From assembly GCF_900169365.1 (NCBI RefSeq), contig NZ_FXZH01000008.1, forward strand, positions 119,736 through 183,735: DNA of 64,000 bases, given 5' to 3'. Positions within the stretch are counted from its first letter, which is position 1; every line of letters starts with the position of its first letter. A model generated the notes under the pieces. The model saw nothing but the letters and a program-made list of their open reading frames with translations. It did not search any database and was not told the DNA's origin. The stretch comes from Brevibacterium sp. 239c. Its GTDB lineage: Bacteria; Actinomycetota; Actinomycetes; Actinomycetales; Brevibacteriaceae. Made by a program: the position numbers and the translations under genes. Of the stretch, positions 26,837-35,022 are shown in pieces.

Positions 26837-29154
26837 AACCCATCAGTCATATGCGTTTCCTCTTCGCCCTGCTGAGCACAGTCTTCCTGCTCGCAGGGTC
26901 AGTTTTCGCTGTCCCGCTGATGGGGGCTAGTCCCTCGGCCGCCGCCACGAGCTCCAAGGTCTCCATCACCCTCGACGAGGTCACGCCCTGGGTCGATGAG
27001 AAGGGCACGCTCAAGGTGCGCGGAACAATCACGAATCCCACAGATCATGCGATCTCCGACCCTGATCTGAATCTGGCGATGTCCACGCAGAAGCTCGATT
27101 CCGGACGCCAGATCGAGAACTGGAAGACTGACCAGTCCCAGAACCGCAGGATCGCCGGCCTCAAGGACAACGGTCCCGATGCCCGCAAGAAGGCTGAGAA
27201 AGCTGAGAAGGCGGCACAGGACTCAGCCAAGAAATCCGACCCGATGACTGCTGTGGACACCGCGTTCGACGATGAGATCGCGGCCGGGTCCTCCTCAGAG
27301 TTCACAGTCTCCGTGCCTGCGGAGCAACTCGGGCTGCAGAAGTCCTCTCCGGTCTCGGCTTGGGGCCCGCGCGGTCTGAGCGTGCAGCTCGATGATGCCA
27401 CCGGGCGCGTGGCCTCCGAAGTCGGCTTCTCCACCTGGTACCCGAGTCCGAAGTTCGACAAGACCAAGGTCAGCATCCTTGCCCCGGTCACGCTTCCGGC
27501 TCACACCGCTGACGGCATCATCGACCCCAAGGACCTCGACAAGGCGATCGGCAAGGGCGGTTCCCTGACCGCGATCATGAATATCCTCGACACCCCCGGA
27601 GTGGGCATCGCACTCGACCCCCGGATCATCGCCTCCTTCGAATCGGCTGTAGCCGAACCACCGGCGGAAGATGACGGATCGGAACCCGAGGAGACCAAGA
27701 CATCATCGCCAGAGAGCACTGAAACACCTGCCACAGGGCCCGATGCCCAAGATGCCGACCCCGATGCGAACTCCAATGACCAGGGTGGCCCCGATGGGCT
27801 CAGTGCCGACGAAGAAAAGGCGCAGGAAGAGCAGCGCAAACGCCTCGACACCTGGTACCGCGACTTCCTCGAAAAGGCGGAGAAACACACCGTCATCGCT
27901 TTGCCCTACGGCGACCCTGATCAGGCATCACTGCTGAACAGCGATCTGAAGAACCTGGGCACATTCGCGCAGAAACAGAGGAAGATCGTCAAAGATGTCC
28001 TGCCGAAGGCAAAGACCAACGTCGCGTGGCCCGTCGACGGCTCCGCGCAACGCGATCAGCTCGGTGATTTCGCCAAGGCGGGTGATGAGACCGTGATCCT
28101 CAGCAACAAACAGCAGCCGTCGCTGGCAGGCATTCACGACAACGCCCATTCCAAGACCCGCATCACCGCGGATGCGAAGTCATCGATCGACACCCTGATC
28201 ACCGACTCGGCCTTGGAACACCAGAGCGCCCAGATCATCGGCTCTGAGCATCCGGCATCCGGCATCTCAGAACTGGTCGCGACGACTGCTGCGATCCAAG
28301 CAGAAGCCCCCTACCGGACACGGCACCTGTTGGTGCCTATGCCACGCACAGCAGCCTCGGCGAACTGGGAGAAGACGGTCGGGGCCCTCGCAGACGCACC
28401 GTGGGTCGATCCGACCGGTATCGATGATCTCCTCGACACCGACGTCGTGCCCCGCGGTCTGCTGCAGACGGGCACGAAGCCGAAGAGCATCGGAACCAAG
28501 GCCGTGCAGAGCCTCAGCCAAACCCGGGCGACGCAGAAGAAGTTCAACAGTGTGTTCTCTGACCCGCCGAGTGCGAATACACGGCTGGACCGTGAGCTGC
28601 TCAGCTGCACCTCGGTGGCGTGGACCCTGGAGGGCAGTGCAAAGAGCTGCGCCGACGATGCCCAGGCTTCGAGTGAGAAGGTGAGGAACAGCCTCTACCT
28701 CGAGAAGGGTTCCTCAGTGCTGTTGGTCACCGGCGAGAAGACGACCATCCCAGTCACGATCGTCAATGATTCCCCTGCCGAGGCGAAGATGCGCATCCGG
28801 ATGAAACCGAAGACCCCCCAACTGCGAGCCGAACCGACCAAGACAGTCATCGTGCCCTCCCAGGAGACCATGCGCGTCGACGTTCCCGTCGAAGGCTTGG
28901 CCAACGCCGACGTACCGACGACGATCGAGATGGTCGCCACCGATGACGTCGCCCTGCCGAAGGACGAAACACTGCTCGTCAGGGTTCGGGCCGACTGGGA
29001 GAACATCGGCACGGCCGTCGTCGGATTGGCACTGGCCGCCGTATTCGTGATCGGCTTGATCAAGACGATCTCCCGTGGACGCAGGAAGCTCCCCGAACAG
29101 CAGCTGGCCGATGCGATGGCTCGTGCCAAGAGCGACGAACAGGAAAAGAGGTAG
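26833..29154 (+). CDS. DUF6049 family secreted/membrane protein (Rv3909-like)
   Basis: A 773-residue exported protein. An N-terminal signal peptide (MRFLFALLSTVFLLAGSVFAVPLMG) leads into an extracellular region, an immunoglobulin-like start (LDEVTPWVDEKGTLKVRGTITNPTDH), an acidic linker around 280-330, and near the C-terminus one membrane helix (VVGLALAAVFVIGLIKTI) followed by a short basic tail. This is the topology and position of M. tuberculosis Rv3909, between mutT4 and murJ. Function is unknown; the constant neighbour murJ suggests a cell-wall role. The GTG at 26833 overlaps the Nudix stop; the ATG seven codons later is an alternative start. The murJ gene follows after 3 bp. Confidence 0.85.
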   Translation: MKPISHMRFLFALLSTVFLLAGSVFAVPLMGASPSAAATSSKVSITLDEVTPWVDEKGTLKVRGTITNPTDHAISDPDLNLAMSTQKLDSGRQIENWKTDQSQNRRIAGLKDNGPDARKKAEKAEKAAQDSAKKSDPMTAVDTAFDDEIAAGSSSEFTVSVPAEQLGLQKSSPVSAWGPRGLSVQLDDATGRVASEVGFSTWYPSPKFDKTKVSILAPVTLPAHTADGIIDPKDLDKAIGKGGSLTAIMNILDTPGVGIALDPRIIASFESAVAEPPAEDDGSEPEETKTSSPESTETPATGPDAQDADPDANSNDQGGPDGLSADEEKAQEEQRKRLDTWYRDFLEKAEKHTVIALPYGDPDQASLLNSDLKNLGTFAQKQRKIVKDVLPKAKTNVAWPVDGSAQRDQLGDFAKAGDETVILSNKQQPSLAGIHDNAHSKTRITADAKSSIDTLITDSALEHQSAQIIGSEHPASGISELVATTAAIQAEAPYRTRHLLVPMPRTAASANWEKTVGALADAPWVDPTGIDDLLDTDVVPRGLLQTGTKPKSIGTKAVQSLSQTRATQKKFNSVFSDPPSANTRLDRELLSCTSVAWTLEGSAKSCADDAQASSEKVRNSLYLEKGSSVLLVTGEKTTIPVTIVNDSPAEAKMRIRMKPKTPQLRAEPTKTVIVPSQETMRVDVPVEGLANADVPTTIEMVATDDVALPKDETLLVRVRADWENIGTAVVGLALAAVFVIGLIKTISRGRRKLPEQQLADAMARAKSDEQEKR

Positions 29155-29157
29155 GGC

Positions 29158-30771
29158 TTGTCCAAGCTTTCATCATTGGCCAAATCCTCGGCCATCATGA
29201 CCGCAGGCACCCTGACCTCGCGCATATTGGGCCTGGTCAAGGCCTTCCTGCTCGCGATGGCGATCGGTGTCACCGCAGTTCAGGCCGATGCCTTCGATGT
29301 CGCCAACAAGGTGCCCAACACCCTGTATATGCTGCTGGCCGGCGGTGTCGTCAATGCGGTCCTCGTCCCGCAGCTGGTGCGAGCCTCGAAGAGGAAAGAT
29401 GGGGGCCAGGACTACACGAACCGACTTCTGACCCTGTCGTTCCTCATTCTGGCCGCGGTCGGTCTCATCGCAACCCTGGCCGCTCCGCTGCTCGTGTGGC
29501 TCTACTCTTCAGGGTGGGGTCCTGAACAGATGGCTTTGGCAACGGCCTTCGCCTTCTGGTGCCTGCCTCAGCTGTTCTTCTATGGCCTCTACACACTCCT
29601 GGGCCAGGTCCTCAACGCCAAATCATCTTTCGGTCCCTACATGTGGGCACCTGTGCTCAACAATGTCGTGGCCATTGCGGGTCTCCTCATCTTCATCCTG
29701 GTCTTCGGCACGGACAAGGCAACTCCGCACGGGTTGAGCACCTGGACTCCGGATATGATCGCGCTCCTGGCAGGTTCGGCCACAATGGGAGTCGTCGCTC
29801 AGGCGCTCATCCTGATCTGGCCATTGAAGCGCATCGGCTTCAAATACAGGCCGACCTTCGGCTTCCGCGGGGTCGGTCTGGCTACGGCTGGAAAAGTGGC
29901 ATTCTGGACCTTCTCGGCCATGCTCATCGGGCAGATCGGCTTCCTCATCATCTCTCGTGTTGCCGCTGGAGCCTCCGTCCCGGGTGAGGGCAACGCCTCC
30001 AACGCCGCCTATTCCTACGGCTATCTCGTCTTCATGCTCCCGCACTCGCTCATCGCGGTATCGCTGGCCACAGCACTCTTTACCTCGTTGAGCAGGAACG
30101 CAGCCGAAAAGGACACCGAGGCAGTCGTCGGCGACTTCTCCATGGGTGTACGCATGGTCGGCTTCGTCAATGCCTTCGCGGTGGCTGCTCTCGTCGTCCT
30201 CGCCGCGCCCGTGGCGATGGTCATTTCAGGCGACAATCGTGAACAGGCCACTGCAGTGGGGCTCGTCATCACCACCATGGTGTTCGGTCTCATTCCCTTC
30301 AGCGCCAATTACCTGGCACAGAGGGTCTTCTACGCCTACGAAGACGCGAAGACACCGTTCCTCATCCAGCTTCCGCAGGTGATCTTCCAGTCTCTGGCGG
30401 TGCTCTCAGCCTCGATCTTCCCGAATTCAGTCACAGTGGCCATCATCGGTCTGGCGATGAGTTTGGGTTATCTATTCGCCATGATCCTGTCGTTCTCGCT
30501 CCTGAAGAAGCGACTCGGCGACATTGATCTCCGTGGGATACTGACCGCTCATATGAAGTTCTTGATAGCAGCCTTGATTGCCGGAATGGCTGGTTACGGG
30601 CTTCTCTTCTTCTTCCCTGACTTCGCCTTGTCGGGCCAGTGGCAGGCATTCGTCTCCACAGCCGCCGTCGGCACACTCATGCTCATTGTCTTCTTGGGAG
30701 CAAGTTATTTGCTGAGAGTCAGAGAGTTGCATTCGATTATTGGCGTCGTTGCTGGAAAACTAAGGAAATAG
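29158..30771 (+). CDS. murJ: Lipid II flippase MurJ
   Basis: Polytopic MOP/MVF flippase, 537 residues with about 14 membrane helices, moving lipid II across the membrane for peptidoglycan synthesis. The family start MTAGTLTSRILGLVKAFLLA and the later VPNTLYMLLAGGVVNAVLVPQLVR are typical of MurJ/MviN; PNTLYMLLAGG is the conserved loop. The start is a TTG at 29158, three bases after the DUF6049 stop, with GAGG upstream. Mycobacterial MurJ (Rv3910) is fused at its C-terminus to a pseudokinase and an extracellular domain; here the protein ends after the membrane part and those domains are the separate next gene. Confidence 0.93.
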   Translation: MSKLSSLAKSSAIMTAGTLTSRILGLVKAFLLAMAIGVTAVQADAFDVANKVPNTLYMLLAGGVVNAVLVPQLVRASKRKDGGQDYTNRLLTLSFLILAAVGLIATLAAPLLVWLYSSGWGPEQMALATAFAFWCLPQLFFYGLYTLLGQVLNAKSSFGPYMWAPVLNNVVAIAGLLIFILVFGTDKATPHGLSTWTPDMIALLAGSATMGVVAQALILIWPLKRIGFKYRPTFGFRGVGLATAGKVAFWTFSAMLIGQIGFLIISRVAAGASVPGEGNASNAAYSYGYLVFMLPHSLIAVSLATALFTSLSRNAAEKDTEAVVGDFSMGVRMVGFVNAFAVAALVVLAAPVAMVISGDNREQATAVGLVITTMVFGLIPFSANYLAQRVFYAYEDAKTPFLIQLPQVIFQSLAVLSASIFPNSVTVAIIGLAMSLGYLFAMILSFSLLKKRLGDIDLRGILTAHMKFLIAALIAGMAGYGLLFFFPDFALSGQWQAFVSTAAVGTLMLIVFLGASYLLRVRELHSIIGVVAGKLRK

Positions 30772-30790
30772 CCTGCGCATCGAAGCCCCT

Positions 30791-33220
30791 ATGGAGGTGG
30801 TCACCCTGATCGATATCGAACCCGGCATGGTTGTTGCCGGTCGTTACGTCGTATCAACGGTCGACCGTCGGTGGCTCGAGGATAATCCGCAGGCGGGTGC
30901 CGTGTGCACTGCGCTCGATGCCATCCTCGATGAACCCGTCCTCATCCACGTCGCCGATGCCGATGGATCCACGGATGTGCTCGAGGCTGCGCGACGGGTC
31001 TCCATCCTCGGCGATCATCGCATCGCTCCCACCTTGGACGTCGGACATTCGAACGGTCTCGACTATGTCGTGTCCAAACGCATAGCAGTCACGTCACTGG
31101 GCGAAATCCTGCCCAAGTCGCCGCTTCCCATCGATGCCGCCCGTGCTCTCATCGGAGAGATCGGAACGGTCCTCGTCACCGCTGCCCGACGCGGCCTCTT
31201 CCACATGTTCCTGCGCCCGAACACGGTGGGGATCACGACCAAGGGCACTGTGCTGGTCTCCGGCATCGGAATCGACGCAGCTCTGGCGCTGGGCACAGGA
31301 GTGATCCAGCCTGCGGATTACACACCGACGAAGGCATCTCGTGAAGATGCGCTGAGTCTCATCCGGCTCTTCTATGCCGCCATCACCGGCTATTGGCCCT
31401 CCGAAGAACCGTTCAACGGGATACCTGCAGCGGGTCGTGAGAATTCCCGCATTGCCAGGGCCAAATCCCTCAATCCAGAGGTCTCCAACGAACTCGATGA
31501 CTTCGTCAGCGGAATCCTCGCCGGTTCCGATCCGGGACCAGGTTCTGTGGCCGAGGTGCTGGGCTACCTGGATGAGTGGGATGCGGAGCTCCTGCGCTAC
31601 GTCAACCGTGCTCCAGTGCTCGACAACGACAGTGTCTTCAACCAGTCGCCGCGCAGCTTCGACGAAGCAACGAGCTTGCCCACCCCACGCACAACGTCGA
31701 TGGGGTCACCCACTGCAAACACCGCCAGCGACGACCAGGTCAAAGCGGCTCTGGTTCGCATCGGCATCACCCGCCCAGGAACTCGCGGATTAGCCGTCGG
31801 CGTCGTCGGCAAGACAACCGGACAATATGCGGACCGGATGCAGATGAGGGAGGCGTCGAGTTTCCCGATCGGCAAGGACCAACTCGACAACGCCGCCCAT
31901 GATTGGGAGGAGTGGGAGCCGGAGCAGACCTACTCGGAGTATTCCGCGTATGCCGACCACGAGTATGACGAGAACCTGACAACTCCGATCATGAATCGTG
32001 ACGCCCAGGACTCGGATCCGGACACCCAGGCCCTCGACATCGTCTCCGAAGACAGCGTTGAAGAGACCGAAGACGACAATGACACCCGCGTCATCATGGA
32101 TGATGAGGATGACGGGTCGTGGTTCCTCGGCGGAATGTTCGAGACCAATGAGCAGCAGCGCGAGCATCAGCTGCGCGAATACGAACGCGAACGCCGCATT
32201 GCCAAGGCCAAGGAAGACGAAGCACGCCGACGTATCGCAGCGCTCGAAGCGGCCTCAACCTCCAGACGACAAGAGGCGAACGCCGCCACACCGCCCAAGC
32301 AGGTGCGCAGGCTTTCACCGGCCTCCGTCGATGACTCAGACACCGATTCGACTCGATCCACTGGACCCGTCCCTGCCGTCTCGCCCAAACAGAAGTCAGA
32401 GCACAGGGCTGGAGCTGCAGCGGGTGGTGCCGCTGTTGCGGGAGCGGTCGCAGCCGGTGCGGCTGGGGCTTCCAAATCTGCCGGATCTGCAGACAAGAAC
32501 AAGACTTCTGGTAAGAAATCGTCTGCCGTTGCTGGAGCAACGGCCGGTAGTGCCGGTGGCGGAGGTGCAGCCACCGGCGGATCTGCGAACAATGGCAATG
32601 ACGCCGATGACGATCCGGCGAATTCACGAAAGACCTTCGCCTGGCTGGTCCTTGCCCTGGTGGTCGTCGCCGCCATCGTGATCTCGATCGCGGTCTTCAA
32701 CTTCACCTCGGGCGACGACGAGTCCTCAACGGTCGCCGAAACCTCGGCTCCTGCCAAGACCGGGGATGGCAAGGACAAGAAAACCAAGACGCCCAAGGCA
32801 GATCCGCCGAAGATCAAGACAGTCACGGCATTGGATCCCGAAGGCGACAATGAGGAGAACAACGACAAAGCCGAAGACGTCATCCCCAATACTGAGGGAT
32901 CGTGGCGTACCGACCGCTACAATTCGGCATCGTTCGGCAACCTGAAATCCGGCGTTGGACTGCACTTCGAGCTCAAGAAGAAGACGACGGTGAAGAAGGT
33001 CAAGGTCAAGTCGTCGAACTCGGGCGGGTCCTTCGAAATTCTCGATGGTTCCGATCCCGAAGATGCCAAGAAGGTGGGCGAAGGTACATTCGACTCGAAC
33101 GACGTCACGATCAAACTCGATGATGGTGTCAAGACGGACAACCTGATTCTCTGGGTGACTGAGCTTCCCCAAGACGACGGCGGATTCCGGGCGGTCATCA
33201 ATACCGTCGACTTCAAGTGA
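30791..33220 (+). CDS. Pseudokinase-membrane-extracellular protein, separate counterpart of the MviN C-terminus
   Basis: An 809-residue protein. The N-terminal about 270 residues have the kinase pattern (PGMVVAGRYVV glycine-loop position; GLFHMFLRPNTV at the HRDxKxxN position; SGIGI at the DFG position), but the active-site residues are absent: HMF replaces HRD (138-140), the DFG is lost and no beta-3 Lys is clear, so it is a pseudokinase. A long acidic, Ala/Gly-rich linker follows, then one membrane helix at about 616-640 (WLVLALVVVAAIVISIAVFNF), then a Lys/Thr-rich segment and a C-terminal beta domain (about 700-809) resembling the discoidin-like fold of mycobacterial MviN. It follows murJ by 19 bp. 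No strong ribosome binding site is seen. Its likely partner is an FHA protein, as for mycobacterial MviN, by analogy. Confidence 0.78.
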   Translation: MEVVTLIDIEPGMVVAGRYVVSTVDRRWLEDNPQAGAVCTALDAILDEPVLIHVADADGSTDVLEAARRVSILGDHRIAPTLDVGHSNGLDYVVSKRIAVTSLGEILPKSPLPIDAARALIGEIGTVLVTAARRGLFHMFLRPNTVGITTKGTVLVSGIGIDAALALGTGVIQPADYTPTKASREDALSLIRLFYAAITGYWPSEEPFNGIPAAGRENSRIARAKSLNPEVSNELDDFVSGILAGSDPGPGSVAEVLGYLDEWDAELLRYVNRAPVLDNDSVFNQSPRSFDEATSLPTPRTTSMGSPTANTASDDQVKAALVRIGITRPGTRGLAVGVVGKTTGQYADRMQMREASSFPIGKDQLDNAAHDWEEWEPEQTYSEYSAYADHEYDENLTTPIMNRDAQDSDPDTQALDIVSEDSVEETEDDNDTRVIMDDEDDGSWFLGGMFETNEQQREHQLREYERERRIAKAKEDEARRRIAALEAASTSRRQEANAATPPKQVRRLSPASVDDSDTDSTRSTGPVPAVSPKQKSEHRAGAAAGGAAVAGAVAAGAAGASKSAGSADKNKTSGKKSSAVAGATAGSAGGGGAATGGSANNGNDADDDPANSRKTFAWLVLALVVVAAIVISIAVFNFTSGDDESSTVAETSAPAKTGDGKDKKTKTPKADPPKIKTVTALDPEGDNEENNDKAEDVIPNTEGSWRTDRYNSASFGNLKSGVGLHFELKKKTTVKKVKVKSSNSGGSFEILDGSDPEDAKKVGEGTFDSNDVTIKLDDGVKTDNLILWVTELPQDDGGFRAVINTVDFK

Positions 33221-33263
33221 CCGACCACTCTATGCGGATGGTCCTCACTGATTCGACGCCGTC

Positions 33264-33293
33264 CTCAGTTTGACCGGCAGAGGCCGAACTGAG
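33264..33293 (+). terminator. Hairpin after the pseudokinase gene
   Basis: CTCAGTT pairs with AACTGAG, and the enclosed CGGC/GCCG extends the stem. It lies 43 bp after the stop at 33220. No clear T-run follows. Confidence 0.4.
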
Positions 33294-33364
33294 CCGCAGA
33301 CATCGACTAGTCAGCTTGCCTGCAGGTCGGCGAGGTACGACGAACCTCGCTTGAACGCAGATGC

Positions 33365-33390
33365 GGAATAGTCGCAACCGCCGTACCGTT
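33365..33390 (+). promoter_or_regulatory. SigR/SigH-type promoter of trxB
   Basis: GGAAT at 33365 and GTT at 33388 are separated by exactly 18 bases. This is the published SigR (Streptomyces) and SigH (Mycobacterium) promoter consensus, and trxB is a known member of that thiol-stress regulon. It lies about 80 bp ahead of the trxB ATG. Confidence 0.7.
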
Positions 33391-33467
33391 ACACGTACGA
33401 TAAGCATTCCGTGCCGCCATTGAGCGGGGCATTGAGAACACAGCGAGCAGAAGCAGGGAATTTTCAC

Positions 33468-34463
33468 ATGACTGATACACAATTGGTGATCATCGGGTCG
33501 GGTCCGGCCGGATACACCGCGGCCGTCTATGCGGCTCGTGCGAACCTTTCGCCCGTGGTCATTGCAGGTTCTGTGACAGCAGGTGGTGAACTCATGAACA
33601 CCACCGACGTTGAGAATTACCCCGGGTTTCCCGCAGGCGTTCAGGGTCCAGAGCTCATGGAGAGCATGCGCGAGCAGGCCGAGAAATTCGGCGCCGAGGT
33701 GATCTACGACGATGTCGCGACCCTCAAACTGGAACCCGGTGCACATCAGATCGAAACTGCACTGGGAGCTAGGTACACGGCTCAGGCAGTCATCCTCGCC
33801 ACCGGATCGGCATATCGCGAACTCAACCTTCCCAATGAGAAGAAGCTGTCTGGTCACGGTGTCAGCTGGTGCGCCACCTGCGACGGGTTCTTCTTCCGGG
33901 ATCAGCACATTGCCGTTGTCGGTGGTGGCGACTCCGCCCTCGAAGAGGCTACGTTCCTCACTCGTTTCGCATCCAAGGTCACACTGATTCACCGCCGTCA
34001 GGACCTACGAGCTTCGCAGGCAATGCAGGACCGGGCAGCAGCCGATGAGAAGCTCGAATACCTCCTCGACAGCGAGGTCGCCGAGATCCATGGCGAAGAT
34101 TCGCTGACCGGACTCACTGTACGCAACACCGTCACCGGCGAAACGTCCGAACTGCCGGTCACCGGCATGTTCGTAGCCATCGGCTCGGATCCCCGCACAA
34201 GTCTCTTCGGCGATCAGCTTTCGCTGCGCCCAGACGGATATCTCAACGTCGAAGGACGAACCTCGAAAACCGCGGTCGAGGGCGTCTTCGCTGCTGGCGA
34301 TGTGATCGATTCCGTCTACCGACAGGCCATTACCGCTGCTGGATCCGGTTGCTCCGCCGCACTCGACGCTGAGCACTACCTTGCCGACCTAGAGACTCTG
34401 ACAAAACAGGCCCAGGCCGTCGCAGCTGAGACACCACAGGTTACGGAGCCAGTCGCCTCCTGA
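33468..34463 (+). CDS. trxB: Thioredoxin reductase
   Basis: FAD-dependent NADPH:thioredoxin reductase of 331 residues. The FAD site IGSGPAGYTAAVYAARA is at 9-25, the active dithiol WCATCDG puts the cysteines at 135 and 138, the NADPH site is VVGGGDSALEEATFLTRF, and the C-terminal FAD motif is VFAAGDVID. All are intact. I took the ATG at 33468, which has a weak AGGGAA upstream; the frame is open to 33411 but adds no conserved residues. An exact SigR-type promoter lies upstream. trxA follows after 144 bp with its own promoter. Confidence 0.96.
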   Translation: MTDTQLVIIGSGPAGYTAAVYAARANLSPVVIAGSVTAGGELMNTTDVENYPGFPAGVQGPELMESMREQAEKFGAEVIYDDVATLKLEPGAHQIETALGARYTAQAVILATGSAYRELNLPNEKKLSGHGVSWCATCDGFFFRDQHIAVVGGGDSALEEATFLTRFASKVTLIHRRQDLRASQAMQDRAAADEKLEYLLDSEVAEIHGEDSLTGLTVRNTVTGETSELPVTGMFVAIGSDPRTSLFGDQLSLRPDGYLNVEGRTSKTAVEGVFAAGDVIDSVYRQAITAAGSGCSAALDAEHYLADLETLTKQAQAVAAETPQVTEPVAS

Positions 34464-34546
34464 CACGAATCCTGTTGTAATACTCGGCAACTACCACTGC
34501 GCAGCCCAGTGCGATTGTTGTGACGCGAGCCGACGGGACCACTGTG

Positions 34547-34572
34547 GGAATGAAACCCCCGCAAAGGCTGTT
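34547..34572 (+). promoter_or_regulatory. SigR/SigH-type promoter of trxA
   Basis: GGAAT at 34547 and GTT at 34570 are separated by exactly 18 bases, again the SigR consensus spacing. It is 36 bp before the trxA ATG, in the short gap after trxB. The second exact match within 1.2 kb makes chance unlikely. Confidence 0.7.
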
Positions 34573-34607
34573 TCCGATAGAGAACATCATTAACAGAAAG
34601 GTTGCTC

Positions 34608-34925
34608 ATGTCGACAGAAGTCACTGATGCCACGTTCGAAGAGACCGTTTTGAAGTCAGACAAGCCAGTGCTCGTCGATTTCTGGGCTCCCTGGTGCGGC
34701 CCTTGCCGTATGGTCAGCCCGATCGTAGACCAGATCGCGGAAGAGAACTCCGAGAAGCTCAATGTGGTGAAGGTCAACACTGACGAAAACCTCGAAACTG
34801 CGAGCAAGTACGGAATCACCTCGATTCCTGCGCTCTATGTCTTCAAGGGTGGTGAGGTAGCGAAGACCATCATCGGTGCACGGCCGAAGCCGGCGCTTGA
34901 GGATGAGCTCTCCGACTTCATCTGA
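34608..34925 (+). CDS. trxA: Thioredoxin
   Basis: Small cytoplasmic disulfide reductant of 105 residues, reduced by the adjacent trxB product. The active site is FWAPWCGPCRM with Cys30 and Cys33, and the cis-proline region ITSIPALYVFKGGEV is present. AGAAAGG precedes the ATG at 34608; a TTG two codons upstream is the alternative. A perfect 15-bp terminator stem follows the stop. Position matches trxC (Rv3914) of Mycobacterium. Confidence 0.97.
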   Translation: MSTEVTDATFEETVLKSDKPVLVDFWAPWCGPCRMVSPIVDQIAEENSEKLNVVKVNTDENLETASKYGITSIPALYVFKGGEVAKTIIGARPKPALEDELSDFI

Positions 34926-34932
34926 TCATGTT

Positions 34933-34968
34933 CTAAGGCGCCTGTTGTACGATCAACAGGCGCCTTAG
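34933..34968 (+). terminator. Terminator of trxA
   Basis: Perfect 15-bp stem (CTAAGGCGCCTGTTG and its complement) with the six-base loop TACGAT, seven bases after the trxA stop. The T-run after it is weak. Confidence 0.8.
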
Positions 34969-35022
34969 GTCTATCCAGATGGCTGACAGGAATACGTTCA
35001 GAACTTCGCACAGCAGATTGGC

